Source: Acanthaster planci (Eukaryota > Echinodermata > Asteroidea > Valvatida > Acanthasteridae). From it: 64,000 bases of DNA. Positions 1-12,400 of this stretch are shown piece by piece; the stretch's first letter is position 1, and each line of letters opens with the position of its first letter. A model generated the notes under the pieces. It was given only the letters and a program-made list of their open reading frames with translations, was not told the origin of the DNA and made no database searches. Where the stretch lies: contig NW_019091458.1 of assembly GCF_001949145.1 (NCBI RefSeq), positions 22,857 to 86,856 on the forward strand, read 5' to 3'. A program made the translations under genes and the position numbers.

Positions 1-209
1 CATTGGAACTAGGGAAAAAGTCGCGGGAAAATGGTGAGGAGAGTTTGGTGGAAGGAGGACTACGGAAAGGAGGGAGAATTAAACAGGGATTGACTGGTCC
101 TTCCAGAAGGAAATTTTGAGCCTGTGCAAGACTTCTCATTTAGAGTCTGCTATAATAGCAAGGTTGTTATGCACACAGTAGGACAAAGCAAACACAACAC
201 GTTTGTTAC

Positions 210-456
210 CTGATGCCAGTCTTTTTTCTGACTCTTCGCTGCAGCGGGGTGAGAATGCAATGGCCACTTCCCACAGGATGCGCCCCCCTTTGGTCAGCCG
301 GGCCTCGTACAGCTTCATGTTGTGCTGCTTGGGCGGTCCCTCCAGGGGTTTGCAGAGCCGCCCTCGCCAGTCCCCACTGCCCAGCATCTGGATCTTGCGG
401 ATGGCTGTCTCCTTCAGCTTATTGGGGACCTGCCTGTCATGCAGGAACTTCCAAAC
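210..456 (-). CDS. TRANK1: Left TRANK1-like gene, conserved pre-helicase exon
   Basis: Eighty-two codons plus one base, from ccaacaag|GTTTGG to GCATCAG|gtaaca, phase 0 to 1. It reads VWKFLHDRQVPNKL, IQMLGSGDWRGRLCK, MKLYEARLTKGGRILWEVAIAFSPRC, a highly conserved TRANK1 block that precedes the helicase in vertebrates (LYEAKLDKGARMLWELAIDFSPRC). The next exon must lie left of position 1, since 1-209 holds no further acceptor with open coding. Confidence 0.92.
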
Positions 457-3400
457 CTTGTTGGGACCCAAGAAATAAGGAATAATGAAGGTCTGCCAGC
501 CTAATGGTTAGGGAAGGGACAAAGCCATTATGAAGAGATCAATAGACAAGGAACTTACTACTGCTTGACCAGGCACAGACCAGCAAAACATCTTTTCATC
601 TCCTTGCTTTACTTGATATATGTACACAACTGCACAGGCTAGTCGCCGACAGACAACACAACAAGTGCTTTGACATACCACACAGGTTGACTTACATATC
701 AGCCAAAGTACGACCCATAAGACAAAAGGACAGATGGTATATCCTCAGATTCACTTGAGATTGGAGAACAGGTTGCCTACTTCAAGATGGATGTAAGGAC
801 CTGTCCTCAAATGCACAAGAGATGTGAGGACACGTCTCCAGTCCTAACCTTTGCAGTGCACTCCACCTCCCAAGCAAGGTTATCAAAGATGGTTGCATCG
901 ATGGCCTCCATTTCCTCATCTTCCTCCTCCTCCTCACTGCCCATGTCCTTATCTCTTTCATCAGGCTTTCCTCCTGCTTACAATGAACAGGGATGAATAA
1001 AGTACAATGCTCATTTAATGTCAATGGATAACAGTGACACATGCAAACATCCTCGAACAAACAGACCAATGCACTGACAGCCACACCACTGTGTCTTCAG
1101 ACGGTGATATAACTCTAAAGTCTCTTAACCCTAAAAGAACCATCCACTTCATTTTTTTTCAGCTGGGGGAGGGAAAATGATCTCTCTGAAAATATTACCA
1201 ACACAATAACAAATCTTTTTCAATTGATAAACCTGCTAGAGAAATCTCAACTCTGTAGATCTGAAAAGTATCAGCCCACTCAAAAACATAATTTTGTAGA
1301 TAAATGTAATGATGCGCATTATCATCTGCAGATCATGGCACCCATCGTTAACCCCTTCACGCCGGGACGTGTTAAAACACGCCGTAAAATCTGAGATCCT
1401 CAGCCCGCTTTTCAGCTATTATTCTCGGCCCAAGCTTGAGCGAACACGGTGAAAGAAGGCAGACCCTGGCTCTTGTGTATATGGTAATGGTAATTCGTCT
1501 TTGTGTGTAGCCAAGAAATAAAAACACCGAATTTGGATTATAATCACCAGCTTCACAATAGTCCCCACTTTGAAAAGGGGCAACAGGAATGTGAAATCAG
1601 CCTTTTCACCGTGTAATTCAAAGCGTGCACAGCATGCAGGGCCATAAACCGAGAATTTGCAGTTTGGCAGGTGGCCTTCATGGCCAGGCGAGGCTGGAAG
1701 TCTTGGAGTCGGCTTTCTGCGAGAAATTCCCGCCCGAGAAAGGGTTAAATATGTGAAATCAAATTGAAGACAGAGCTCGCAAATTTCATGACATTGGTAT
1801 GAAGTATGTGTTAGAGTGCAAGAAATCAGCTGACAAACTGAAGAAATTGTTAGGTTTAATAAAAGAGAACATGAATGCACATCTGTGACGCTGCAGAAAA
1901 CACACAACAAATTAAGAAAATTGCCCACATTACAACTTGGGCAAATTCTGATTGAAAGTGCTTTGTGATGTCAAATTCGAGTTGTTTTGTACATTCAGTA
2001 TGAACCAGCTTTGACAATACAGTACTGTCAAACTAACAAAACTCCTGAACAACCCTGGAACACTTGTCTCTTTTTCTCACCTTTACTGTTGACTTCTTGT
2101 GGAACTTCCTCAGCTTGCTGTGGTTCAGTTCTTTGTAGTGTAGTATCTGGCCCAACACTGGTTTCTGCTGCTGGCCTTATTTCCTTTTTAGCCTCATTTG
2201 GGATAAACTTGGGCATGGCACTGATCAGCTGCTCTACCTCTTCTTGCAGCTTTTCCCTCTGGGACTTTTTCTCGGTCGGTCTTGCCTTCTTTGATTGGTT
2301 GTGATGGGCCTGCTGTCTGGATTCCCCATCTGCCTTTGACCAATTGTCTGGGACTCCAGGGGCAGGAGTACCATCCGATGAGCTGTGCTGATCAACCCCT
2401 TGGCAAGGTAAAATTAAATCTTTTCATGGTTTCGATGTCTGTCCAGTAAGTTTATTTACGATTGTTTTAAATGGTAATTTTAAAAATGTATGGCGTAAGT
2501 AAGTTTGATAATGATGTTATGCGTTTAAAGTAATTTCCATAGTTATAAGCATTAGCACATTTTTATGTATATAGTGCAGCATTAGAAGAAGGAAGGAAAT
2601 TTCAAGAGGATGACCTGCATTGGGTAGTTGCAAAATAACTAATGGGAGCTACAATATTGTTCTGCAAACGGTTTTGTTAAATGTACACTGGCGATACATC
2701 TTAAAGTTTACATCTAGATTAGTGCATGCTGCAGACATTGATTTCTGTGAACAATAATTAAACAGTTGCCAAATATTCTGTGAAGCATTGCAGGATTTTA
2801 CCCAAAAAGTTTCACAATTACAAAACAAAGCAATGGACTGTTCTTGATATTTAATAATAAAATTAAGACAATCAACAGCAGTCACACATATTGAGTTCGG
2901 GCATTTGTGAAGGACCATGCCTTGTCTAGTTCAAGTGAGAGACTTGTGACTTAAACAGAAACTAGATGATTTGAGATCAATTTCTGATGACTTGTGACCA
3001 AATCTGAATAGTTTAGCTCTGCTATTCAGCTGTATTATTATGGACCCCATGCTCAGTATTTTGCTTGTGAATAATTTTACAAGCTGGCTTGGGCGGGACT
3101 TAAACCTAAGACCTCCTGCTTATGAGTACAGACATCTTGCAACCAGTGAGCTAGACACATGGCTAGTTCAAATTGATATTGCAGTAGGCATCACAAATGA
3201 ATTTTAATCAGTTGTTACAACTCTGCAACTGTCCCTGATCTCTCTAACCTCTGGATACACTGGGAACGGACTTGCTTCCCATGTTGTAGTACTTCTCAGC
3301 CTCCGCTAGGTATTTGTGTCGCCGATCTTTATCAGTTACCATTTTAAGTGGCACCATGCCTTCATTGTTCTGAATGCATGGGTTGACCTTGTGCTGGGTC

Positions 3401-6400
3401 AAGATCTGGACGGCACTGAACGAAAGGTTCTGGGGTTTACATGTCAGGGCCAGGTGGAACAAGGTGTTCCCTGCACCATCCTTGGCATTTTTGTCCAGGT
3501 AGGTCGTGGACTTGGGCTTCCTAGAATACTTGGTCAGGAGTAATTCCAGTATAGTGAACTTGCGATCTACAAAGAGCATAAAAATAGTGAGTTCATAGGT
3601 GAACAGTGTTAGATCATTTTGAAGGCAATGGAATCAACTGTTAAACTTAAAAGTGTTCAAAAAAGTACTGCAAGTATGCGAATGCTGTGGAACTCTATGC
3701 ACCCATAAAGCCAAGGCTACTGATTTGCCAGAATGATCCAATGAAAAATACTGTACATAAGTAATTGCCAGCGCAGTGCACATATAAGCTTTTACATCAG
3801 TTCATAAATTGACAGGTTCAAGGGATGAATTATGTACAGGGCCTGTGTATCACTTGTTCATTCATTTTTTATTTGAAAACGAAAAAGATTAAAAATGAGT
3901 TTTTTCACTTTTCAACGTAAAAGAGAGCAAGGCAAAAATTGAAAAAAAGTAGTTTTTCATTTTACCATTTATATCAAAAATGGAAATATAGGAACAGCTT
4001 GTTTCTTGTTTGACATTTTAAAAATAAAAGTGGTGATCCTTTTGTGTTTCATTTTTCACTGTAATAACGAATAACATCGTAATCTATCAATACAGTTTTC
4101 GAACAATAAAAAACAGGTTGGGCATGTATAACTTGCTTCTCTTTGCTGCTTTCTCCGCATGCATCAAAATAAACAGTTACTCATTTTTTATTTTTTTCTG
4201 CATTACGATCCTGGCTGTTGCAAAATTTTTGGATGCACCACCTAGACTTGACGTCATACTTTAAGGTTGTTGTATTTCTTATAATTATGTTATTACAGAT
4301 ACAGCAGGGAACGAATCTATTTTGACCTATGTGTCCTGTAAGGATTACTGAAAATGCCCCTTCCCATCATCCTATCCATCTCCTACTCTGCCCCCTCCCC
4401 ATCAGATCATCTCCTACTCTGCCCCCTCCCCATCATTCTATCCATCTCCTACTCCGTCCCCTCCTCGTTATCCTATCCATCTCCTACTCCGTCCCCTCCT
4501 CGTTATCCTATCCATCTCCTACTCCACTCCCTCCCCATCAGATCATCTCCTACTCTGTCCCATCCCCTTCATCCTATCCATCTCCTAATCTTCCCCCTCC
4601 CTATAATCATATCCATCTCCTACTCCGCCCACTGCCCATCATACCCTTCACTTCTTACTCTGGCTGTCCCATCATCCCACTAATCCAGCCCAACCATTAC
4701 GCCAACCTTATCCAGCATTTTATCCACTTTCTACATACATGTACCTTGTCCCCATGATCTTCCTCCTACAGGTATCCCTCCCCCAACAAACATCCTAATC
4801 TGTCACTTGGAGTCCCCCCCATCCCTTACATTTTCCCCACATACTGTACATGTACATTTGTATGTGTCTAAACACTGTCTATGCATGTACATGTACATTA
4901 CAGGAGTGCTCATTACATATGTATGCATATAGGTATATAGGCCTATACATGTATGTACTACATGGTAAGTACACAGTACAACTCAAAATGTTAATATTCA
5001 ACTTTTATAATTTTTTCAAAGCATTAATGCCATACGAGACTATTAAAAATACTGATAGAATTCCAAGAGGAAGAAAACAAGCACTCAATGGCACATTTTA
5101 ATGTGCCTGCAAGGAAAACTTGTAACATTTGAGGACGGCTGGATGGCCCAACAGACGGTTGGAAAGACGGATGGACAGAATTAAGACAGAAATCGGTGTT
5201 ACATGGCTCGCATTTGCTTCGCAGCTCGCTAACAAATGAATGAATAAAATGTATATGGACCAGGCACACATGCTCCTGTGATGATGGTTTTTAAACCAGA
5301 TGGTTTAAACCATCTCCAAGTACTTCGAGTACATACATACATGGAGAGTGTCTGGCAAAAATGTGAAGGTAAACTGCGATTTTATAAGTTTTCAAATGTA
5401 TATTGGCTTGTTGATTTTAGGCATTAGGAAGAAAAAAAGTTCTGCTTCTGATTACGTGCCTCTCAAAAACAAAGTCGATATGGAGGTACATTTTTTTGTG
5501 AGGGGTGTCAACTTTTTGTGGTGATTGGACGGTACGAATGGGGATGAAAACTACCAACTATTACCACAAAAAGTGATAAAAACCTGCCTTAATCTATGTT
5601 AACATTTCTACAGTCGATAATTCTTAAGAGTTATTGACAATTTACACCTCTATGCACAATTCTAGTCTGGTAATAGCAACAGAAACTGGTTAACAATGTC
5701 CGTGTATCGCATGGTAAGCATCCATGATGGATCCAGATAGGCGGGTGATGAACATCATGCCTCAGCTGGAAATTTTATGGAAGCACAAAATTTATTTTTC
5801 TAACTTGCTAATAACATTTTAGGGTCACGCCGAAAAATTAGGGTCAGTCGGGAAACCAGAAGCAGAAGTATTTTTTTGGCCTTAATGCTGAATATTTGGT
5901 GGTTGGTTGGTATTAGCAGTCTTTGCTTCCCTTAACCTTTCTGTTTGAAGCCGATCTTCAAAGCAGAGTGGAGTGGGGTATCACCATGGTCCATGACAAG
6001 CAGCTTGGGTGATGCTCCGTGTGTCAGTAGCAGGTTGACCAACTCGTAGTTCTCTGTCTTCAGACAGTGGGCTAATGGGGTTATAGCGTCATTCAGCAGG
6101 CCATCTGGCTTGGCCTTATTCTGAGACCAAATAAAAAAGTAAGAAGTGAAACTGTCGAATGAAATCATTGGAATTTAATGATTTTTTAAAGCTGTTTTTT
6201 TTTCTAGATAGATACATACAAACAGGAACAAATATGTGGCTGAACATTAAAGATTGGTTAGGGAAAATGGACACAGATAACGTTTCTTGACTTTGGCTGG
6301 GGTATCTTAAGTGTCCATTCTCCTGATCTGATTTTAATTGTTTAGACTGGCCAAACACACATTTCTTCAGTAAGTGATAGAAATCTATTCAATCCTTTGA

Positions 6401-9400
6401 AATCCTTAGAACACCTCAGGTGCAGTTCTGCAGCCAATTTAGGGGAGGGGCTAGATTCTGGAACATGATGTCACCTTTTAACTTTAGCAACAGTTGTTTA
6501 ACTTTAGGAATAAAAAAATTGTCATTTAATGTAAAAAGAAAAATGAAAGTTTAATTGTGAATCCAATATTTTCCAGCTTTATTTTTTGGGGGGGTTGCTT
6601 TTTTGGGGAGAAAAGGGCTAGACAAAAGTTGGGGGGGCTACAGCCCCCAGTAGAACTGTGCCTAGAACATCTGCAAGATTTTGATGAAATTGAGATGGTC
6701 ATGGTTAACCAAAAGCACAATCTGATCAACAAACTGAATTCTGCTTTGATGCACAGAAAATGCTGACGTGTGCTGAATCAGCAGGGTTGTGATTGTCTTG
6801 ATTTGAATAAGGTAATTTTTAAAATTAAAATCAGATATGAAAATAAACTTTTAAAATTCAAATCAGTTTTTTTCTTTTGATTGGAGGCAAGTTGGCCTCA
6901 TTGTTCTTATGACAAAAATGTTTACACGAATTTGTTGCGAGGTGAGAGCCTTAATAATTTTTACCCTAGACAGGTGTACATGTTTTACAACATTTAAAAC
7001 AGCTTCTTTAATGTTATAACTGCTCCATATGTCAGAGATTTGTTTGCGATCTAAATCCTTGGTGATCAATAGAGTAACCACTCAGGCTTGATCAACACCC
7101 ACAGCATTAACCCTAAAAGAGCTAGGGGGAATCTCCCCCCCCCAACATTTTTTGTATATCACCGCAGTGCTTTTTTTTGGAGTTTAGGCTTTAGGAGTTT
7201 TTAGAGTTATTCTTTGCAATCATTTTGGCAAAAAAATGGGGATACCACTCTCTAGCAGTGCACGTTTCCAAAACAGGTCAGCAAATATGTATTCTTCTAC
7301 CGTGGTGCTCAATGCACATGGACTGGCATGCAAGTAGCCATGAATTTTAAAAGACCATAACAACAAAAGTAAATATTAAACTGACCTCAAACTCCATATT
7401 TAACTTTATAAGGAGTGTTTCCACATGCATGTTAAGTTTCAAAAAAATTGGGCGTGACACAGTAAAGTTCTTGGGGGCAGAATCTGCCCCCTCCCCCCGG
7501 CTGTGAAATGGGTCAAAATAACCCAGCTTGTATGTTTTGTTCCTAATTTTACTTCTCTGCTTAGTGACCAACATTTCTAGTCCTGAAAAACAGAGATGAA
7601 AAACAAAAGTGTATTGAACTGATGCTTGCATTTTATTGCATACATGCACATGTAGTTGTACAAACACTTCACTGTGCTAAACTTAGAGATTGACACATTA
7701 AATGAAGTAAAACTGAATCCTCACTATAAATAATTAAATCCAAATAGCTTATTTGAATCCAAACAAGTAGCTTGAATTGAACAAATAAACCCCTACCAAT
7801 CCAGACACATAGTGCACATGTGCACCCATCATTCTTATTAATATTGTACTGAAAGCCTCAGGGAAGTGTATTTGCCATTAAAAATGTTCTAAACATAGCA
7901 AAACTATAAACCAGTTGAAAACTTTGTTTACAAAATCTAAAATGCTTGCCTGTTAAAAAAGTGCAAGGAGCAGATACCACATTACGTATTTACCTTGAGC
8001 AGGGCTTTCACCATGGTCAGCTGATCTGGGTCCATGTCCAAACCCTTCCACTGGCTAAGGAACGCCACTATGGACACCCCTGAAGCATCGCAGCCGTGGG
8101 CAATACCCTTGCTGTTCTGGTTGGTGCGGTAACTCTGTCCCACCAGCAGCAGGAACATGCTCCACCACTTGCTTTTGTTGGCCAACTCTTGCACCATCAT
8201 GTTCCAGTAGGTCCGTGGAGGCTTGAACTTGATAGAGTTTGGAATCTCTACAGTAGAAGTATTGCAAAAAGAAAGGGGAATTCATCCAGACAAGTAGAAA
8301 CACACTAACAATACTAAGATCATTCTGCACAAGTGTTCAGATATTGGCTAAAAAATCAAGGTAAACGAAAATCTCAAACAAACATTAGTGATTCTATGTG
8401 TTCGTACCAGGCTGAAATTGTCAGAAAGCCTTTCAATGCCCCTGTGTGGAAGTGATGTCTTCCAAAAAGTGTTGGCTCTCAAAGAATTGGTGGAGAGCAT
8501 GTTTTGCCATGTTTAGGGAAGTACAATGGGTCCATCTTCAACATTTGGCTACAAATGGAGGGAGTATACTTAAAAACACTGAGAAAACACTGTTATGATT
8601 CATTTAGATTCAGTTATGATTCATTTTAACACTTTGCCATGATAGAGACATCCCTTTGGTGGGAACGTACAGCATGCAGCATACGGCACAGCACAGATTC
8701 ATGAACCTTTGGTATATGCCGTGCTGAGCAGAAGCAACAAATTTAAGTTGGAGTAAACAACTCCACATTTACATCAGTTATCCAGTTGAAATGGTTCATG
8801 CTAGCCTCTCTCTTCTATGCTAGGGAAGGGGGTATTTCTGAACAAAATGGGTAGCATAAAGGTGACAAAAATTCCACAACTTATACTAATTTTCCTCAAC
8901 TGATTTTCTTGTACAGAGTGGCTAATGGATCAGTTGAAAGCCAAAGCTCTTAATTCCCTCCCCCGTTCTCAGTGGCACATCCGGGGAGGGGGGGGCACAT
9001 GGGGCATGCCACTCCTGGTTTGAGGCCTGCTCCCCTTCCCTGTGTGTCCCCCGCTGGTCATACGTTAGAGAAGGAGCTACACCTTGTGATAGTCTGCCTG
9101 GTCAGTATTTTCAGCTATGACTGAACCCACCAAGTGCCCCCTCCAGAAAATAAGAGCTCTCCCAAATACCCCTTCCTAAAGTAGTCAGTGATGCCACTGC
9201 CTGCCCTGGCCATTTAGGGTTGAGGACTACTTATTTTCTCAACTTATACTTTCTCTACTCCTGATAATTACTTTGGCAATGTTCCAATGACTCCACCAAA
9301 GCATCCTTGCAGCGATTCAAATCCTGGTAAATCACCACATTTTTGTGCTCCTTGCTGATGAACTCCAGGAACAGTGGTACGGCCTGGTAGTGCTTGCCTT

Positions 9401-12400
9401 GCTTCTGGAATGTCAAGCCTTTATGATAGATGCGAAGATTGACCTCGGTCTCTGCTCCAAATTTAAACAAGCTTTTCTGATTAGTGTCCAAGACAGTGTC
9501 CAAATGATCCCTGAGCCAACCCAACGACTCTAGTACAAATGATTCAAGAATACTCTTTGATGTGGTAGAGTAAAAACTTGCCTCCTGAGGTATGCTTGTG
9601 AACATCTTCGTGTGAATTCCCAACAGGTCACTAAAGGGATTCATTTTATCCTAAAATAAAGAAGTCTGTAAACACACAGATGTTGTATATTTTTAAGGTT
9701 GCAGAAATATCTTGACAAGGAACTGTGTGAAAGGTAATTTTATATCAATTTGAAATTAAAAAAATTGAAACTTAATGGTCACTTCAATGTTTTTCGAATT
9801 TTACACAGCCCAAGACAGAAATAGGCATGCACACAGATGTGCAACTCTGGTGGCTGATGACATGATACTTTAACCTGTATGTATATGGTAGGTTTCAGAA
9901 TGAGAGAAGAGTAAATTGGCAAAAAATGGAAGCATCATATCATGCTGTAAGCCAATCAACAGAAACAATCTACAAGTAAGTGTTACAATTATTCTTTGTT
10001 TAAATTTTATTTTCAATTCATAAAAATGAATGTACATGTCTCCATAATGTGACCTTTACTGCTTGAGGGCCTGTTCATTTAAACTGAAGACTGGAACAAT
10101 AATTGTGTTAAATCCTGTCACTTAATTATATTTCTAATTCTCGTTTAACCACTGCCGGGGATTCTGGTTTGGTCAACATGTGTTTATACGCAGTGGTTGG
10201 GGTCTCCGAAATCAGACAAAGGGAACTGGACCTTGTAACAAAAGACCGTACTCGGAACAAACGACCAGGCTGCTGAGCATTACCGACATTTTTTCACTCT
10301 CAATAGTGGAAGATAATCCAGCCTTGTTTTGAAACAGTATACCACAGTTTGGGGCATTTAGAGCAAGCGGATTACCACCGGGGCAAAAAGCGCTCCACCA
10401 CCGCAGAGATGAGCCACACAGCACTGCTGCATGCTAATCTGGCCCCTACTGAAAAGAGGTCAGCAGCGCACTCTGCCAGGTTCGTGAACAAAAGAAAGTT
10501 ATATAACACCGCACAATCTGGGCTCTTTTTACAGGGCTGCAGGCCTGGCTGAAATACTCGGGTGTCAATAGATTTTGTCTGTCAGACTAGAGTGGCCACC
10601 AGACAGTCCTTCAGGAATTTTTTAAGAATTTTGAAAATAGAAAAAAATGCTAACTATCCCGCCCCAACATCATCAACATTGCTAACTGCCACCAGCGCGA
10701 GGTGGTTCATAACACTACAAAGCACAAACAATATGATTGATATTTACTGAATTTTTTATGCCTCAGCAATTTGCACATGTACTTCATTGTATTACTTTTA
10801 ATACAATTTTGTTTGCTTGTACTATTCCCCATCTTTGCCTCATACCTTCTCTTTCCCTTCACTCTTATTCACTTTAAAAGAAACTATATTCTTTTGCTGT
10901 TAAATTCAAAATAATTGTTTTAGAGCAAAACTCTAGTTTTGTAGCATCTCACCCCTCTTTTTCTGCATCTCCTTCTCTTCTTTTTTCTTCTGGATCTCCT
11001 TCTTCTTCTCTTCCTGCTGCCGGCGCAATTTCTCCAGGCGTTCCTCCTCCTTCTGTCTCTTCTCCTCCTGTATTCTCTTCTGTTGTTCCTGCTCTTCCTT
11101 CTCTTGCCTCTGCTGTTCCTCCAGCAGCTGTTGCCTTCTTGCCTCCAACTCTTCCTGCTGTCTCCGTTCCTGTTCTTTCCTGAGCCGCTCCTGCATCAGC
11201 TGTTCCTCCTTCTGCATCTGCTCCATCATCTCTTCCTGTTTGCAGTTGGGCTTCTGCTCAGGGAGAAAAATGAACAAGAGGTCAAATTGAACAGAAAATC
11301 TCTCAACATTTGCAATTAGCTATACACAAAATGAGTATGTATTTCACTCCTACCCACCACTTTATGCAGGGACTGGTCTAAGTTCTTTGAGAAGCCTGGC
11401 ATAATTTCTCTGGGCCCTCAAAAGACTGATTGAACTGTAAAATTTGCCAGCACTTCTAATGCACATGCAGAACATATATGCACTGTATGCATGCTGATAA
11501 AGGCAATAGGCTCTCCATACCTGTGTGTACCTGGAAGCAGCTGTGCTTACTTTACAAAAGGTGTGCCACATCACTCATGAATATGAAGTCAGCTAGCAAT
11601 ACCTACAGAACTTCTGAAAGAACATTGGTCACTTGATCTGTTTCCAATATTGCCTCCTTACCCTTTGACTTGAAGCACCACATCATCAACACAAAAGAAA
11701 CAGGTTGGGGAATCGTTTATCTTAGCATGCAGTGCACTACATTCCAACATATTGCAGTGAATTTTTTCTCTTGGTAAGACAAAGCTCAAGCATTTGGCTG
11801 GGTGGTTATCAGTAAATATTTAAATTTGGTAAACAGAATTCTGTCCTATTCTTCAGATCACTTCATGTGGAAAGTAGTTGTAGAACATGCAGAAAAATTT
11901 AGCATCGGTTCTACACAAACACACCCTCACTCTCCATTAAGCTGAGTCAAGCAGAAGTCATCTTCATCCATGCCCCTTCTAGCTTTTTATATCAACCTTC
12001 ATTGCCATGGGGGCTTCGAAACCCTTTGCCTTTTACAGTGGACAGGTCCACACAGTCAAACTACATTTTGTGTCTTCTTTCATAGTAATAATTACCTTAT
12101 AAGATTGGCACCAGACTGTGAGCAGCCTTTTATTGTTATTTACTTTTAATGAGCCTCGGCAGCTGAAAGTGATTTTTATGATTTCTACTTGGCAGATGCA
12201 AGTAAAGTTATCATTCACTACATCATCTCGGCTGCACATGCTCAGCATGTCATGAGTGAAATGTGCACATGCTGACCACTCTCCATAAAGGAGGTGTAAG
12301 ACAGGCCCAGTGCTCAGGAGTCCAGAAAATACAATAGGTCTGCAAGTCTTTCATTCCATTCATTGTTCCTAATTTACAACAGTTTTTATCAATAAAATGG

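Noticed and set aside
4329-4757. Proline/serine-rich open frames of 109 and 142 codons
   Set aside because: They are translations of the polypyrimidine minisatellite in two frames.
7105-7540. A further TTAA element starting TTAACCCTAAAAGAGC
   Set aside because: Only one end was found; similar words at 1128 and about 25280 are too short to define a family.
10953-11253. The coiled-coil exon as a poison exon
   Set aside because: The phase clash with the next exon first suggested this, but the 26-nt microexon at 10846-10871 resolves it.
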